Assembly: GCF_003258515.1 (NCBI RefSeq)
Contig: NZ_QGEH01000002.1
Location: 310,001 to 374,000, forward strand
Reading direction: 5' to 3'
DNA: 64,000 nt
Source: Marinobacter bohaiensis
Lineage (GTDB): Bacteria; Pseudomonadota; Gammaproteobacteria; Pseudomonadales; Oleiphilaceae
Part shown: positions 51,647 to 60,766 of the stretch, piece by piece
Layout: the number at the start of each line of letters is the position of its first letter
Numbering within the stretch: the first letter of the stretch is position 1
Position numbers and translations under genes: made by a program
The notes under the pieces: model-generated
What the model was told of the DNA's origin: nothing
Databases searched by the model: none
What the model saw: only the letters and a program-made list of their open reading frames with translations

Positions 51647-52837
51647 ATGCCCCAACAACAACCCGTCACCCTGCGCCAGACGCTGCCGTTGCTGAGCCTG
51701 CTCTGGTTCGCCGGCCTCTACCTGCGCATTCCCATTCTGGTTGCGCCGCCCCTGGCCCCCCATATCGCCGCCGACCTGGCGCTGTCGCAGGCCCTGACCG
51801 GTGCCCTGACCACACTGCCCGTGCTGATGCTGGCCGTTGGCGCCATGCCCGGCTCCCTGGGGATTGCCCGCATGGGTCCGCGCGCCACCCTGGCGCTGGC
51901 CATCGTGGTCATGGCCATCGGCTCCAGCCTGCGCAGCGTGGCGCCGGAAGTCGGCACCCTGCTGGCCGCCAGCGCGATCATGGGGCTGGGCATCGCCATC
52001 ATGCAGCCGGCGCTGCCCGCCTTGCTGAACGTCTGGTTCCAGCCGGCGCACCTGGCACTGGGGACCGCGGTCTACATGAACGGCATGCTGATGGGGGAGT
52101 TCATCGGCGCGGGCATCACCCTGCCGGTGCTGATGCCCATGCTGGGTGACAGCTGGCGCGTGACGGTGGCCGCCTGGTCGCTGCCAGCGTTCCTGGTGGC
52201 CGCAGCGCTGTTCCTGCCCAGGGCCCCGGCCAGCCGACCGGTTGCCCGGCCCGCCTGGGTGCCGGACTGGCACAATCCGCTGACCTGGAAGCTCGGCCTG
52301 CTGCTGGGCGCATCCGGCTCGATGTTCTTCGGCACCAACGCCTACCTGGCCAGTCTGCTTGACGCGCGGGGCGAGGCGGGCGCCCTGGACCAGACCCTGT
52401 TCTGGTTCAATCTGGCCCAGGTGGCCGCGTCGCTGGTGATGCTGCGGACGTCCCGGCGCTGGGTGGGCCGGCGCTCGCTGATCGTGCTGATGCTGGTGAC
52501 CGCCATCGTCAGCCTGGCGCTGTTCCTGCTGACCCGCGGGCCGCTGAGCATCGCCTTTGCCTTCGTCATGAGCTTTACCGCCGGCATCCTGCTGATCCTC
52601 GTGGTGGCGCTGCCGCCGCTGCTCAGCCACCGCGACGACACCGGGCGCCTGGCGGCGGGCAACTTTACCATCGGCTATACGCTTTCGTTTGCGGTACCCA
52701 TGCTGGGTGGCGTGGTGGCGGATTTCTCGGGGGCGCCGGTGGTGGCGCTGATCGTGATGGTGGTTTACGCGGCGTTGATGGTGCCGGTGGCGCTGAAGCT
52801 GGAGTTGCGGATGCCGGCAAGCAGAAACGACGCCTGA
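51647..52837 (+). CDS. MFS transporter, CynX/NimT family
   Basis: A 396-residue, 12-helix inner-membrane transporter. It starts with LPLLSLLWFAGLYLRIPILVAPPLAPHIAADL and carries PVLMLAVGAMPGSLGIARMGPRATLALAI, matching the CynX/NimT group (cyanate, 2-nitroimidazole). The substrate here is unknown. It lies 107 bp after the siderophore receptor; either independent or part of the same iron-responsive unit. Confidence 0.88.
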   Translation: MPQQQPVTLRQTLPLLSLLWFAGLYLRIPILVAPPLAPHIAADLALSQALTGALTTLPVLMLAVGAMPGSLGIARMGPRATLALAIVVMAIGSSLRSVAPEVGTLLAASAIMGLGIAIMQPALPALLNVWFQPAHLALGTAVYMNGMLMGEFIGAGITLPVLMPMLGDSWRVTVAAWSLPAFLVAAALFLPRAPASRPVARPAWVPDWHNPLTWKLGLLLGASGSMFFGTNAYLASLLDARGEAGALDQTLFWFNLAQVAASLVMLRTSRRWVGRRSLIVLMLVTAIVSLALFLLTRGPLSIAFAFVMSFTAGILLILVVALPPLLSHRDDTGRLAAGNFTIGYTLSFAVPMLGGVVADFSGAPVVALIVMVVYAALMVPVALKLELRMPASRNDA

Positions 52838-52920
52838 CACCGTTGGGCCGGGCCCCTGGCGGATCCTAATGCCCATAGCGTACCGGGTGTCCCCCATGTT
52901 CCCGGTTTGCACACATAAAC

Positions 52921-52958
52921 CCCCTCTCCCCCCGCGGGAGCGGGCCGGGGAGAAGGGG
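52921..52958. repeat. GC-rich inverted repeat (CCCTCTCCC type)
   Basis: CCCCTCTCCC at 52921-52930 opposes GGGGAGAAGGGG at 52947-52958 around a CGCGGGAGCGGG core. Such CCCTCTCCC/GGGAGAGGGG dyads recur between genes in several proteobacteria (recalled). It may serve as the terminator shared by the convergent MFS and terC genes. Confidence 0.5.
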
Positions 52959-53001
52959 AAGCGCCGTCAGGCGCTTGTCTTTACCATTTACTCTCGCGCT
53001 G

Positions 53002-53787
53002 TCAGGCCGAACCGGAATCCGCCCGATCCGCATCGTCTTCCACCAGCGGGTGATGCAACCGAACCTTCGCCGCCCGCTTCTTGCGCATGCGCAGGTTGAG
53101 GATTTCCACCCCGAACGAGAACGCCATGGCAAAGTAGATGTAGCCCTTGGGAATGTGCAGGTCGAAGCCTTCGCCCAGCAGCGCCACGCCCACCAGGATC
53201 AGGAAACTCAACGCCAGCATCTTGATGGTGGGATGATCGTCCACGAACTCGCCGATCGGTCTGGCGGCGAACATCATCACGCCCACCGCCAGCACCACCG
53301 CGATCACCATCACCGCCACATCGTCGGCCATGCCCACGGCGGTGATCACCGAATCCAGGCTGAACACGATGTCGATCACCGCGATCTGCGCCAGGATTGC
53401 CGCCAGGCTCGCGGTGGCGGCGGAAGCCGCGCTCTCCTCGGCGCCTTCCAGACTGTTGTGGATCTCGTGCACGCTCTTGCCGAGCAGGAACAGCCCGCCC
53501 ACGATCAGGATCAGGTCACGCCCGGAGATCGCCTGCTCCAGCACCGTGAACAGCGGCGTGGTCAGCGTCATCACCCAGGCCAGGGACAGCAGCAGCAGGA
53601 TGCGGGTAATCATCGCCAGGGACAGGCCGATCAGCCGCGCCCGGTTGCGCTGGTGCTCCGGCAAGCGCCCCACCAGGATGGATATGAAGATGATGTTGTC
53701 GATACCCAGCACGATCTCCAGCAGGGCCAGGGTGGCCAGGGCGATCCAGGCCTGTGGGTCGTTGATCCAGGTGAACCATTCCACCAT
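53002..53787 (-). CDS. TerC-family membrane protein
   Basis: A 261-residue inner-membrane protein with about seven helices. The acidic intramembrane motifs are clear: LEIVLGIDNIIFISILVGRLP and DIVFSLDSVITAVGMADD. The family includes TerC and Alx; roles in metal (Mn2+) homeostasis are known for some members. The C-terminus is highly charged (RMRKKRAAKVRLHHPLVEDDADRADSGSA). Confidence 0.92.
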   Translation of the reverse strand: MVEWFTWINDPQAWIALATLALLEIVLGIDNIIFISILVGRLPEHQRNRARLIGLSLAMITRILLLLSLAWVMTLTTPLFTVLEQAISGRDLILIVGGLFLLGKSVHEIHNSLEGAEESAASAATASLAAILAQIAVIDIVFSLDSVITAVGMADDVAVMVIAVVLAVGVMMFAARPIGEFVDDHPTIKMLALSFLILVGVALLGEGFDLHIPKGYIYFAMAFSFGVEILNLRMRKKRAAKVRLHHPLVEDDADRADSGSA

Positions 53788-53809
53788 GTCATCGGTCCTC
53801 GTCAGTGAA

Positions 53810-54733
53810 CTAGAAAGATATAGCGTCGCGGCGGGCGCCCCGCAGCCACAGTGACCAGTTGTCCTGCAGCACCGGCATGCCGCCGACGTAGTTATCGTCC
53901 ACCAGGTAAGCCGCCAGTGTCCGGTCGCCGCGATGATACTGGTGAATCAGCCGCACCAGGAAGCTGCGGCCGGTGGGGGACGCCAGCAGGAAATAGACGA
54001 ACTCGCCGGTCTGGGACTGCAGCGAGAACCCCTTGTCTGTGTAGTGGCTGCGCCAGTCCCGGCTTTGCATCGCCAGGAAACGATCCACCTCCGGGAGCTG
54101 ACCCTGGCGACGTAAATAGTCCACCACGGCGGTGTTTTCCGGGTGGGCCTGAATCACCAGCCGGCCGTCGTCGCGCAGCAGCATCTCCGCCTGTTCCGCC
54201 AGCCCCTCATTGAGCCAGGCAGGCACGTAGGGCGTCAGGGTGGCGACGATGGCGTGGGCGGTTTCGTGGCTGATGGTGCGCAGGGTGGCGGCCCGGTCCT
54301 CCTGCATGTAGACCGCGATCTGGTTGCGCCAACCCAGGAAGATCCCCAGGGACGGCGGCGAAGGGCCGGGGACGTTGTCAGCCACGTAACGGTCGTAGGT
54401 GGCCCGGTCCGGCAGCACCAGGATGTTCACCGGCACCGTGCTGTGGATATCGAAGTAGAGAACGTCATCGAAGAAGGCGTAGACGAGATTGACGTTGGCC
54501 TCGATGCGGGCCCGCTCGGCCTCGCTCAGGGTCACGTCGCCACGGGTTTCGATGGCGATCTCGAAACGCTGCCAGTCGGACGCGCTGGGGCGCACCTCCA
54601 CCGTCTCCTGCCGCTGGTCCGGCAGCTTGCGATCGCCAAAATGCACCACACCGTTCTCATCGGTGTAGCGATAGATCTCCGCCTGTGCCAGCAGCGGCAG
54701 CAGGACCATCAGCAACATCAGACGTCGTGTCAT
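53810..54733 (-). CDS. Secreted gluzincin-like peptidase with DUF4124 domain
   Basis: A 307-residue exported protein. Signal peptide (MTRRLMLLMVLLPLLAQA), then a short DUF4124 domain (EIYRYTDENGVVHFGDR), and a peptidase-MA-like region with HETAH at residues 156-160 and NEGLAE at 175-180, the zinc-binding His/His/Glu set of gluzincins. The start is set at 54731-54733 because the signal peptide begins there. The substrate is unknown; it may act on periplasmic proteins. Confidence 0.86.
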   Translation of the reverse strand: MTRRLMLLMVLLPLLAQAEIYRYTDENGVVHFGDRKLPDQRQETVEVRPSASDWQRFEIAIETRGDVTLSEAERARIEANVNLVYAFFDDVLYFDIHSTVPVNILVLPDRATYDRYVADNVPGPSPPSLGIFLGWRNQIAVYMQEDRAATLRTISHETAHAIVATLTPYVPAWLNEGLAEQAEMLLRDDGRLVIQAHPENTAVVDYLRRQGQLPEVDRFLAMQSRDWRSHYTDKGFSLQSQTGEFVYFLLASPTGRSFLVRLIHQYHRGDRTLAAYLVDDNYVGGMPVLQDNWSLWLRGARRDAISF

Positions 54734-54890
54734 GCCCCGGCCATTTTCCCTGCCTCCATGAGTCTGGCAGTGAGTGTATAGTGCAACGACCGCTTCAACC
54801 AGCCTGATCCGGGTCAGGATCGGTTGTGGGGTTGGCGACGGAAAACGGTATGCTTCCCCAAAACCGGAAACCCAAGGACAACGTACTCCC

Positions 54891-55283
54891 ATGCGATGGC
54901 GCGACCGCCTGCAACACTGGATCGGCCGTTCCGGCCCCCGGCGCAAACTGATCGTGATCGGCATCGGCTACCCCAGCTTCAGCCTGGGCCAGGCGCTGAT
55001 CGACAGCCGTCGGTTCGACATCGTCGCCTTCATCGACGACGAACCCTGGACCAACCGCACCCAACTGCTGGGCACCACGGTGCGCTACCCCAGCGACCTG
55101 GCGGCGCTGATCCGACGCCACGGGGTGGACGGCCTGGTCCACATCGAGGGTGAGCCGCCGGTCATCGCCGACAACATCCGGGACGAGGCGCTGGCCACTG
55201 GCGTCAGCCGCATCGACCTGCCGGCGGATCAGCCCGCGGACGCCCAGTTGGAGCGCATTCGCGCCGCGCTGGCCAACGCCTGA
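54891..55283 (+). CDS. Rossmann-fold CoA-binding-like protein
   Basis: A 130-residue protein with one Rossmann-like domain: KLIVIGIGYPSFSLGQALIDS (nucleotide-binding loop), FDIVAFIDDEPWTNRTQLLG and VRYPSDLAALIRRHGVDGLVHIEG. It resembles the nucleotide-binding half of sugar epimerases (CapD-like) or CoA-binding proteins, but no catalytic part follows. The start at 54891 has AAGGA upstream. Followed after 23 bp by the MOSC gene, so probably cotranscribed. Confidence 0.7.
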   Translation: MRWRDRLQHWIGRSGPRRKLIVIGIGYPSFSLGQALIDSRRFDIVAFIDDEPWTNRTQLLGTTVRYPSDLAALIRRHGVDGLVHIEGEPPVIADNIRDEALATGVSRIDLPADQPADAQLERIRAALANA

Positions 55284-55306
55284 AACCATAACCGATAGGA
55301 GCCACG

Positions 55307-55840
55307 ATGCCCGCAACGCTCAAAGACCTGATGGCCGTCCTGCCACAACAGGGCCGCCTGGACTGGATAGGCCTGCGCCCCGGTCGGGGCGAGGCGATGA
55401 CCGAGGCGGACACGGCCATCATCGAGATCGGCAGTGGCCTGGCCGGTGACCGCTTCCGCGGCCGGCCGGACAGCAAGCGCCAGGTAACGCTGATCCAGGC
55501 GGAACATCTGCCGGCGGTGGCCTCGCTGCTGCACCGGGCCTCCATCGACCCGGCGCTGCTGCGGCGCAACCTGGTGGTCAGCGGCCTCAACCTGCTGGCC
55601 CTCAAGGACAAGCGGTTCCGCGTGGGCGAAGTAGTGCTGGAGATGACCGGCCTGTGCCATCCCTGCTCGAAGATGGAGACGATCTTCGGCGCCGGCGGCT
55701 ACAACGCCCTGCGCGGCCACGGCGGGATCACCACGCGGGTCATCCAGGGGGGATGCATCCGGGTCGGGGATCCGGTTGAGGTGCTATCGTCACATCGCGC
55801 GCCGGTGCAGACGGCGTTCGACGACCTGACAACCGGCTGA
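55307..55840 (+). CDS. MOSC-domain protein
   Basis: A 177-residue MOSC protein. The conserved core AGDRFRGRPDSKRQVTLIQAEHLPAVASLL and RRNLVVSGLNLLALKDKRFRVG leads to the likely catalytic cysteine in TGLCHPCSKMETIFG. MOSC proteins handle sulfur for molybdenum cofactor or act in reduction of N-hydroxylated compounds (YiiM-like). The last 51 bases overlap the 3' end of the convergent cra gene. Confidence 0.88.
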   Translation: MPATLKDLMAVLPQQGRLDWIGLRPGRGEAMTEADTAIIEIGSGLAGDRFRGRPDSKRQVTLIQAEHLPAVASLLHRASIDPALLRRNLVVSGLNLLALKDKRFRVGEVVLEMTGLCHPCSKMETIFGAGGYNALRGHGGITTRVIQGGCIRVGDPVEVLSSHRAPVQTAFDDLTTG

Positions 55841-56776
55841 GCCTTCGCCGCGAATTGCCGCCAGCGCCGCCCTCAAGGTGGCGTCGGCAATGGCCTCGTG
55901 CTGCTGAGGCAGGGCGTTGACCGGCACCGGCAGGAAATCGAGCAGCCGGTCGTCACCGAAGGTGGCCATGCGCAGGTTCCGGGGCAGGCCGTCCGGCCGC
56001 TCCAGCAGCACATCGAGCACCCCCTGCAGCAGCGAGAAAGACGCCGTTACCAGCGCATCGGGCAGCTCACCCTGCGCCAGCATCTGCCGGGTCAGGCTCG
56101 CGCCGCTGGTCCGGTCAAAGCGCTCGCCGCTGAGCAGCGCGGCGCTCACCCCGGTGCCGGCCACCGCCTGCTCGAAGCCTTCCCGTCGCTCCCGGGTCAT
56201 GGTCAGCGACGGCAGCGCGTCCATCCACACCACCGAACTCACATCCGGGTCGATCACCGAACGGGTCAGGGCGGCGGCGCCGGCCTGGTTGTCGCTGACC
56301 ACGCAGGCCAGGTGCGCCGGATCCTGGGCCCGGTCCACGGCAATCACCGGCAGGCCGCTGTCCTGCAGCTCGCGGTAGAACGCACTCTCCGGCGGCAGGC
56401 AACTGGCCACGATCAGGGCGTCGCAGCGCCGCGCCTGGAAGGATCGTGCCAGCGACCGTTCCGTCTCGGGATCGTCGTCGGAGCCAGCGATCAGCAGCTG
56501 GTAGCCCTGGGCGCGGGAACCGATTTCCAGCAGCTTGGCCAGCCGGGCGTAACTGGCGTTTTCCAGATCCGGCAGGATGAACCCCAGCGTGCGGGACTGG
56601 CCGCCGCGCAGGGCCGCGGCCTGGGCGTCGATGCGAAAGCCATGCTGCTCCGCCGCCGCCAGCACCCGGGCCACGGTGTCCGGCTTGATGCGGTTGGCCT
56701 CCGCCCGGCCGTTGAGCACGTAGCTCGCCGTGGTGCGGGACACCCCCGCCAGTTTCGCCAGTTCCGCCAGCGTCAT
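55790..56776 (-). CDS. cra: Catabolite repressor/activator Cra (FruR), LacI family
   Basis: A 328-residue LacI-type regulator. The N-terminal helix-turn-helix MTLAELAKLAGVSRTTASYVLNG has the FruR-type first turn, followed by the hinge and a periplasmic-binding-like domain (TLGFILPDLENASYARLAKLLE). It is divergent from fruBKA with a Cra-type operator between, so control of fru by fructose-1-phosphate is expected. The 3' end overlaps the MOSC gene by 51 bp. Confidence 0.93.
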   Translation of the reverse strand: MTLAELAKLAGVSRTTASYVLNGRAEANRIKPDTVARVLAAAEQHGFRIDAQAAALRGGQSRTLGFILPDLENASYARLAKLLEIGSRAQGYQLLIAGSDDDPETERSLARSFQARRCDALIVASCLPPESAFYRELQDSGLPVIAVDRAQDPAHLACVVSDNQAGAAALTRSVIDPDVSSVVWMDALPSLTMTRERREGFEQAVAGTGVSAALLSGERFDRTSGASLTRQMLAQGELPDALVTASFSLLQGVLDVLLERPDGLPRNLRMATFGDDRLLDFLPVPVNALPQQHEAIADATLRAALAAIRGEGSAGCQVVERRLHRRAM

Positions 56777-56904
56777 GACGCCTTTCTCCTGCAGTCGATC
56801 CGTTCAACGGCTGCCATCATAGGGCATCCGGTGACGAATAATGAGTGGCGGCCCGAATTGCTTGAAATTCGATCAAACCTGAGCCACTATCCATTCTATT
56901 CGTT

Positions 56905-56920
56905 GCTGACACGATTCAGC
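56905..56920. promoter_or_regulatory. Cra/FruR operator of fruBKA
   Basis: The minus strand reads GCTGAATCGTGTCAGC, matching the Cra consensus RSTGAAWCSNT at all but one position, in an inverted-repeat context. It lies 47 bp upstream of fruB in the divergent cra-fruB gap. A weaker TTGA-N7-TCAA dyad at 56862-56876 could be a second site. Confidence 0.75.
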
Positions 56921-56966
56921 AAATGCTTAAATACGACAACAACAACCGCTTCAAGGGGCACTCCCC

Positions 56967-59816
56967 ATGCTTGCACTCACTGCCAACGATATCCGTCTGG
57001 GTTGCCGTGCCGCCGACTGGCGCGACGCCCTGACCCTGGCCAGCCGGGAACTGGAAGCCGCCGGGCGCACCACGCCCGACTACCGCCAGGGCCTGCTGGA
57101 CCGGGAAGCGCAATCCTCCACCGTGCTGGGCAACGGCATCGCCATTCCCCACGGCACCCCGCAGAGCCGGGAGCACGTCATCAGCACCGGCATCCGCGTG
57201 CTGCAGTTCCCCGACGGCGTCACCTGGCACGACGGTGCCCGGGTGCACGTGCTGGTGACCATCGCCGCCCAGTCCGACGAACACCTGGACATCCTGCGCC
57301 ACCTGACCCGCGTGCTCGACAAGCCGGGCCTGGCGAAACAGCTCGCCACGGCCACGGACGCCGACTCCCTGCTGGCGAGCCTGTCCAAACCGCCGGTTAC
57401 ACCGCGCTGCGACCGCGACACGTTGCTGCTCAAGGTCCCCGCCGGCGACGCCCGTGAGCTGGCGTTGCTGGCCGCTGGCCGCCTGCTGAGCCTGGACTGC
57501 GTGGAACCCGGCTTCATCGCCGGCCTGTCCGCGCAGACGCCGCAGCCGCTTGGCCAAGGGCTGTGGCTGGTGCAGGCGGGCAACGACGTCCAGCAGCCGG
57601 CCCTGGCCATCGCCACGCCGGCCCAGCCCGGCGACGACCTGAACGGCGTGCTCTGCCTGGCCGCCCAGGGCGCCGACACCCAGCCGCTGCTGGAGCAGAT
57701 CGACCACCTGCTGTCCCAGCCGGAACCCCTGGCGAACCTGTCCGCCGACGAGCTGCTGGCACGCCTTTCCGGCGAGTCCGCCAACGCCGTCACCCGCCAG
57801 GTGGCGTTGCTCAACGCCCACGGCCTGCACGCCCGGCCCGCCAAGCAGCTGGTCCAGGTGGCGCGTCAACAACCGGCGCCGCTCAAGCTGCGGCTGCTGG
57901 AGGGCGACGCCCAGAGCGTGTCCGCCACCAGCCTGACCCGGGTCATCAGCCTGGGTGCCCGGCGCGGCCAGACCCTGGTGATTGCCGCCAGCGGTGAGGG
58001 CGCGGACGCCAGTGTCGCGGCCCTGGCCGAGGCCATCGAAGGCGGCCTGGGCGAGACGGTCACACCGCTCAACAGCGCCCGACGCGAGATCGTTCAGCCG
58101 GTCGAGACAGCCGATCCCGAACCGCTGACGCCGGACGAGCCGATCAAAGCCGTCGCCGCCTCCCCGGGGCTGGCCGTGGCGCCGGCGTTCGTCATGCGCC
58201 TGCCCAAGTTCGAGTACGCCGCCACCGCCACCCACACGGACGGCGAGAAACAGCGCCTGAACCAGGCGGTGGATGCCGCTTTCGAACAGCTGCAGGCGCT
58301 GATTCGCCGCGCCGAAGGCGGCGAGGCCGGCCCCATCCTGGCGGTGCACGCCGAGATGCTGCGCGACGACGACCTGCACCAGGCCGCGTTCGACCTGATT
58401 GGCGAAGGCGCCTCCGCCGAAGCCGGCTGGTGGCAGGCCATCGACACCGCCGCCGCCGCCCAGGAAGCCCTGGCCGACCGGCTGCTGGCCGAGCGCGCCG
58501 CCGACCTGCGTGATGTGGGCCGCCGGGTGCTGGCCAACCTGTGCGGCGTGAGCCTGCCAACACCGCCGGACGAACCCTACATCCTCGTTGCCGACGATCT
58601 GGGCCCGTCCGACGTGGCGCGCCTGGACACCCAGCGGGTGCGCGGCCTGGTCACCGCGCGCGGCGGCGCCACCGCCCACAGCGCGATCCTGGCCCGGGCC
58701 CTGGGCCTGCCGGCGGTGGTCGGCGTGGGTGAGCGCCTGCTGACCCTGGAGACCGGTATCGACGTGGTGGTCGACGGCGAACGCGGCTGCATCGTGCCCG
58801 CGCCCGGCACAGAACGCCGGCAGCGGCTGGAGCAGCGTCTGCACCAGCTGCGGCAGTTGCAGGCGCAGGCCCACGACGCCCGCCATGAACCCGCCAGCAC
58901 CCGCGACGGCCATCGCGTGGCGGTGTGCGCCAACCTGGGCAACACCGCCCACACGCCGGAAGCGGTGGAGCGCGGTGCCGACGGCATCGGCCTGCTGCGC
59001 ACCGAATTCATCTTCATGGCGCATTCCGAGGCGCCCGATCAGGCCACCCAGGAAAAGGAATACGGCGAGGCCTTCGACGCCCTCGACGGCCTGCCGCTGG
59101 TAGCCCGCACCCTGGACGTGGGCGGCGACAAACCGCTCGATTACTGGCCGCTGCCGGCCGAGGACAACCCGTTCCTGGGCCTGCGCGGTATCCGCCTGTC
59201 ACTGACCCGGCCGGAGATCCTGGAAACGCAGCTGCGAGCGCTTTTGAGCGCCGCCGGCGAGCGACCGCTGCGCATCATGTTCCCGATGGTCAAGGACCGC
59301 GCCGAATTCCGCGCCGCCAAAGCCCTGGTGGACAGGCTGCGCGAGGAAATCCACGCCCCGGACGTGCAGGTGGGCGTGATGATCGAGATTCCCTCCAGCG
59401 CGCTGCTGGCCCCCACGCTGGCGCCCGAGGTGGACTTTTTCTCCATCGGCACCAACGACCTGACCCAGTACACCCTGGCCATCGATCGCGGCCATCCCGA
59501 GCTGTCCGCCGATTCCGACGGCCTGCATCCGGCGGTGCTGCACCTGATCCGGATGACCGTCGAAGCCGCCCACGAGCATGGCCGCTGGGTCGGCGTGTGC
59601 GGCGAGCTGGGCTCCGATCCTCAGGCGATCCCGGTGCTGCTGGGCCTGGGCGTGGATGAGCTGTCCGTCACCAGCCGCCGGGTGCCGCTGGTCAAGGCCT
59701 GTATCCGCAACCTCAACCAGTCGGACGCCCGCGCCCTGGCGCAACGCGCCTTGCAGCAGGCGACCGCCGCCGACGTCCGTGACGCACTGGAGGGCGCCGT
59801 ATGGCAAGGATCCTGA
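56967..59816 (+). CDS. fruB: Fructose PTS fusion: EIIA(Fru)-HPr-Enzyme I (FruB)
   Basis: A 949-residue multidomain phosphotransferase that carries phosphate from PEP to fructose. Domains: EIIA(Fru) with phospho-His H62 in IAIPHGTP (about 1-145); a second EIIA-like region without the active-site His (about 146-270); HPr with H288 in HGLHARPA (about 275-360); Enzyme I (about 395-935) with H571 in RGGATAHSAI and PEP-binding VDFFSIGTNDLTQYTLAIDR. The fusion makes the fructose PTS self-sufficient. It overlaps fruK by 16 bases. The Cra site upstream links it to fructose-1-phosphate. Confidence 0.95.
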   Translation: MLALTANDIRLGCRAADWRDALTLASRELEAAGRTTPDYRQGLLDREAQSSTVLGNGIAIPHGTPQSREHVISTGIRVLQFPDGVTWHDGARVHVLVTIAAQSDEHLDILRHLTRVLDKPGLAKQLATATDADSLLASLSKPPVTPRCDRDTLLLKVPAGDARELALLAAGRLLSLDCVEPGFIAGLSAQTPQPLGQGLWLVQAGNDVQQPALAIATPAQPGDDLNGVLCLAAQGADTQPLLEQIDHLLSQPEPLANLSADELLARLSGESANAVTRQVALLNAHGLHARPAKQLVQVARQQPAPLKLRLLEGDAQSVSATSLTRVISLGARRGQTLVIAASGEGADASVAALAEAIEGGLGETVTPLNSARREIVQPVETADPEPLTPDEPIKAVAASPGLAVAPAFVMRLPKFEYAATATHTDGEKQRLNQAVDAAFEQLQALIRRAEGGEAGPILAVHAEMLRDDDLHQAAFDLIGEGASAEAGWWQAIDTAAAAQEALADRLLAERAADLRDVGRRVLANLCGVSLPTPPDEPYILVADDLGPSDVARLDTQRVRGLVTARGGATAHSAILARALGLPAVVGVGERLLTLETGIDVVVDGERGCIVPAPGTERRQRLEQRLHQLRQLQAQAHDARHEPASTRDGHRVAVCANLGNTAHTPEAVERGADGIGLLRTEFIFMAHSEAPDQATQEKEYGEAFDALDGLPLVARTLDVGGDKPLDYWPLPAEDNPFLGLRGIRLSLTRPEILETQLRALLSAAGERPLRIMFPMVKDRAEFRAAKALVDRLREEIHAPDVQVGVMIEIPSSALLAPTLAPEVDFFSIGTNDLTQYTLAIDRGHPELSADSDGLHPAVLHLIRMTVEAAHEHGRWVGVCGELGSDPQAIPVLLGLGVDELSVTSRRVPLVKACIRNLNQSDARALAQRALQQATAADVRDALEGAVWQGS

Positions 59817-60766
59817 CCATCACCCTGAATCCGGCGCTGGACCTGTCGGTGGAAACGCCCGACCTGGCGCTGGGCCGGGTCAACAGCACCGGCCGCACGC
59901 ACATCGAACCGGCGGGCAAGGGCATCAACCTGGGCCGGGTGCTGAAGCGGCTGGGTCACGAGGTGGTACTGTCCGGCCTGCTGGGCGCCGACAACGCCGG
60001 GCCGTTCGAGCGCCTGTTCGCCGACGAGGGCCTGGAGGACCGCTTCGTACGGGTGCCCGGCGACAGTCGCACCAACATCAAACTCGCCGAGCAGGGCGGC
60101 CGGGTCACCGACCTCAATGGCGTCAGTTTCGACACGCCCGCCGATGCCGCCTCGCGCCTGCAGTTCCGGCTGGCCGGGTTGATTGACGACTGCAACGCCA
60201 TCGTCATCGCCGGCAGCCTGCCCCGGGGCTGGGCACCGGCGCAGCTGGCCGAGCTGATCCGCTTCTGCCAACGCGGCGGGGCGCCGGTCTGGCTCGACGC
60301 CAGCGGCGATGCCCTCACGGCCGGCATCGAAGCGCGCCCGTTCGGGGTGAAGCCGAATCACGAGGAACTGGCGGAATGGGCCGGTCGTCCGCTGCCTAAC
60401 CTGACTGCCCAGGCCGACGCCGGGCGCCAGTTGCAGCAGTCCGGCATCGCCCACGTGGTGATTTCCCGCGGCGGCGACGGCGTGCTCTGGCTCAATCCGC
60501 GCCGCGATCTGCTGGCCCGGGCCCCGCAGGTGCCGGTGACCAGCACCGTGTGCGCCGGCGACACCCTACTGGCCGGGCTGATCCACGGCGAGCTGAGCGG
60601 ATTGGACGACCACACGTGCCTGCAACAGGCTACCGCCCTGTCCGCCGAATGCGTCCGCCACTTCGGCGTGGGCCATCCCGACGCCGACGACATCGAACAA
60701 CTCCAACAACAGACCAGGGTCACCCCCTGGCCGGACACCGAACTGTCCGGGGAGGCCTCATCATGA
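59801..60766 (+). CDS. fruK: 1-phosphofructokinase
   Basis: A 321-residue PfkB-family kinase that converts fructose-1-phosphate to fructose-1,6-bisphosphate. It has ITLNPALDLSVETPDL at the start, GKGINLGRVLKRLGHEVVLSG, and the PfkB signature region VTSTVCAGDTLLAGLIHG, where the usual GAGD is CAGD. It is the second gene of fruBKA, overlapping fruB by 16 bases and fruA by four. Confidence 0.95.
   Translation: MARILTITLNPALDLSVETPDLALGRVNSTGRTHIEPAGKGINLGRVLKRLGHEVVLSGLLGADNAGPFERLFADEGLEDRFVRVPGDSRTNIKLAEQGGRVTDLNGVSFDTPADAASRLQFRLAGLIDDCNAIVIAGSLPRGWAPAQLAELIRFCQRGGAPVWLDASGDALTAGIEARPFGVKPNHEELAEWAGRPLPNLTAQADAGRQLQQSGIAHVVISRGGDGVLWLNPRRDLLARAPQVPVTSTVCAGDTLLAGLIHGELSGLDDHTCLQQATALSAECVRHFGVGHPDADDIEQLQQQTRVTPWPDTELSGEASS

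Noticed and set aside
56916-59024. A 702-codon minus-strand open frame opposite fruB
   Set aside because: Shadow of FruB, whose active-site motifs are all in place on the plus strand.
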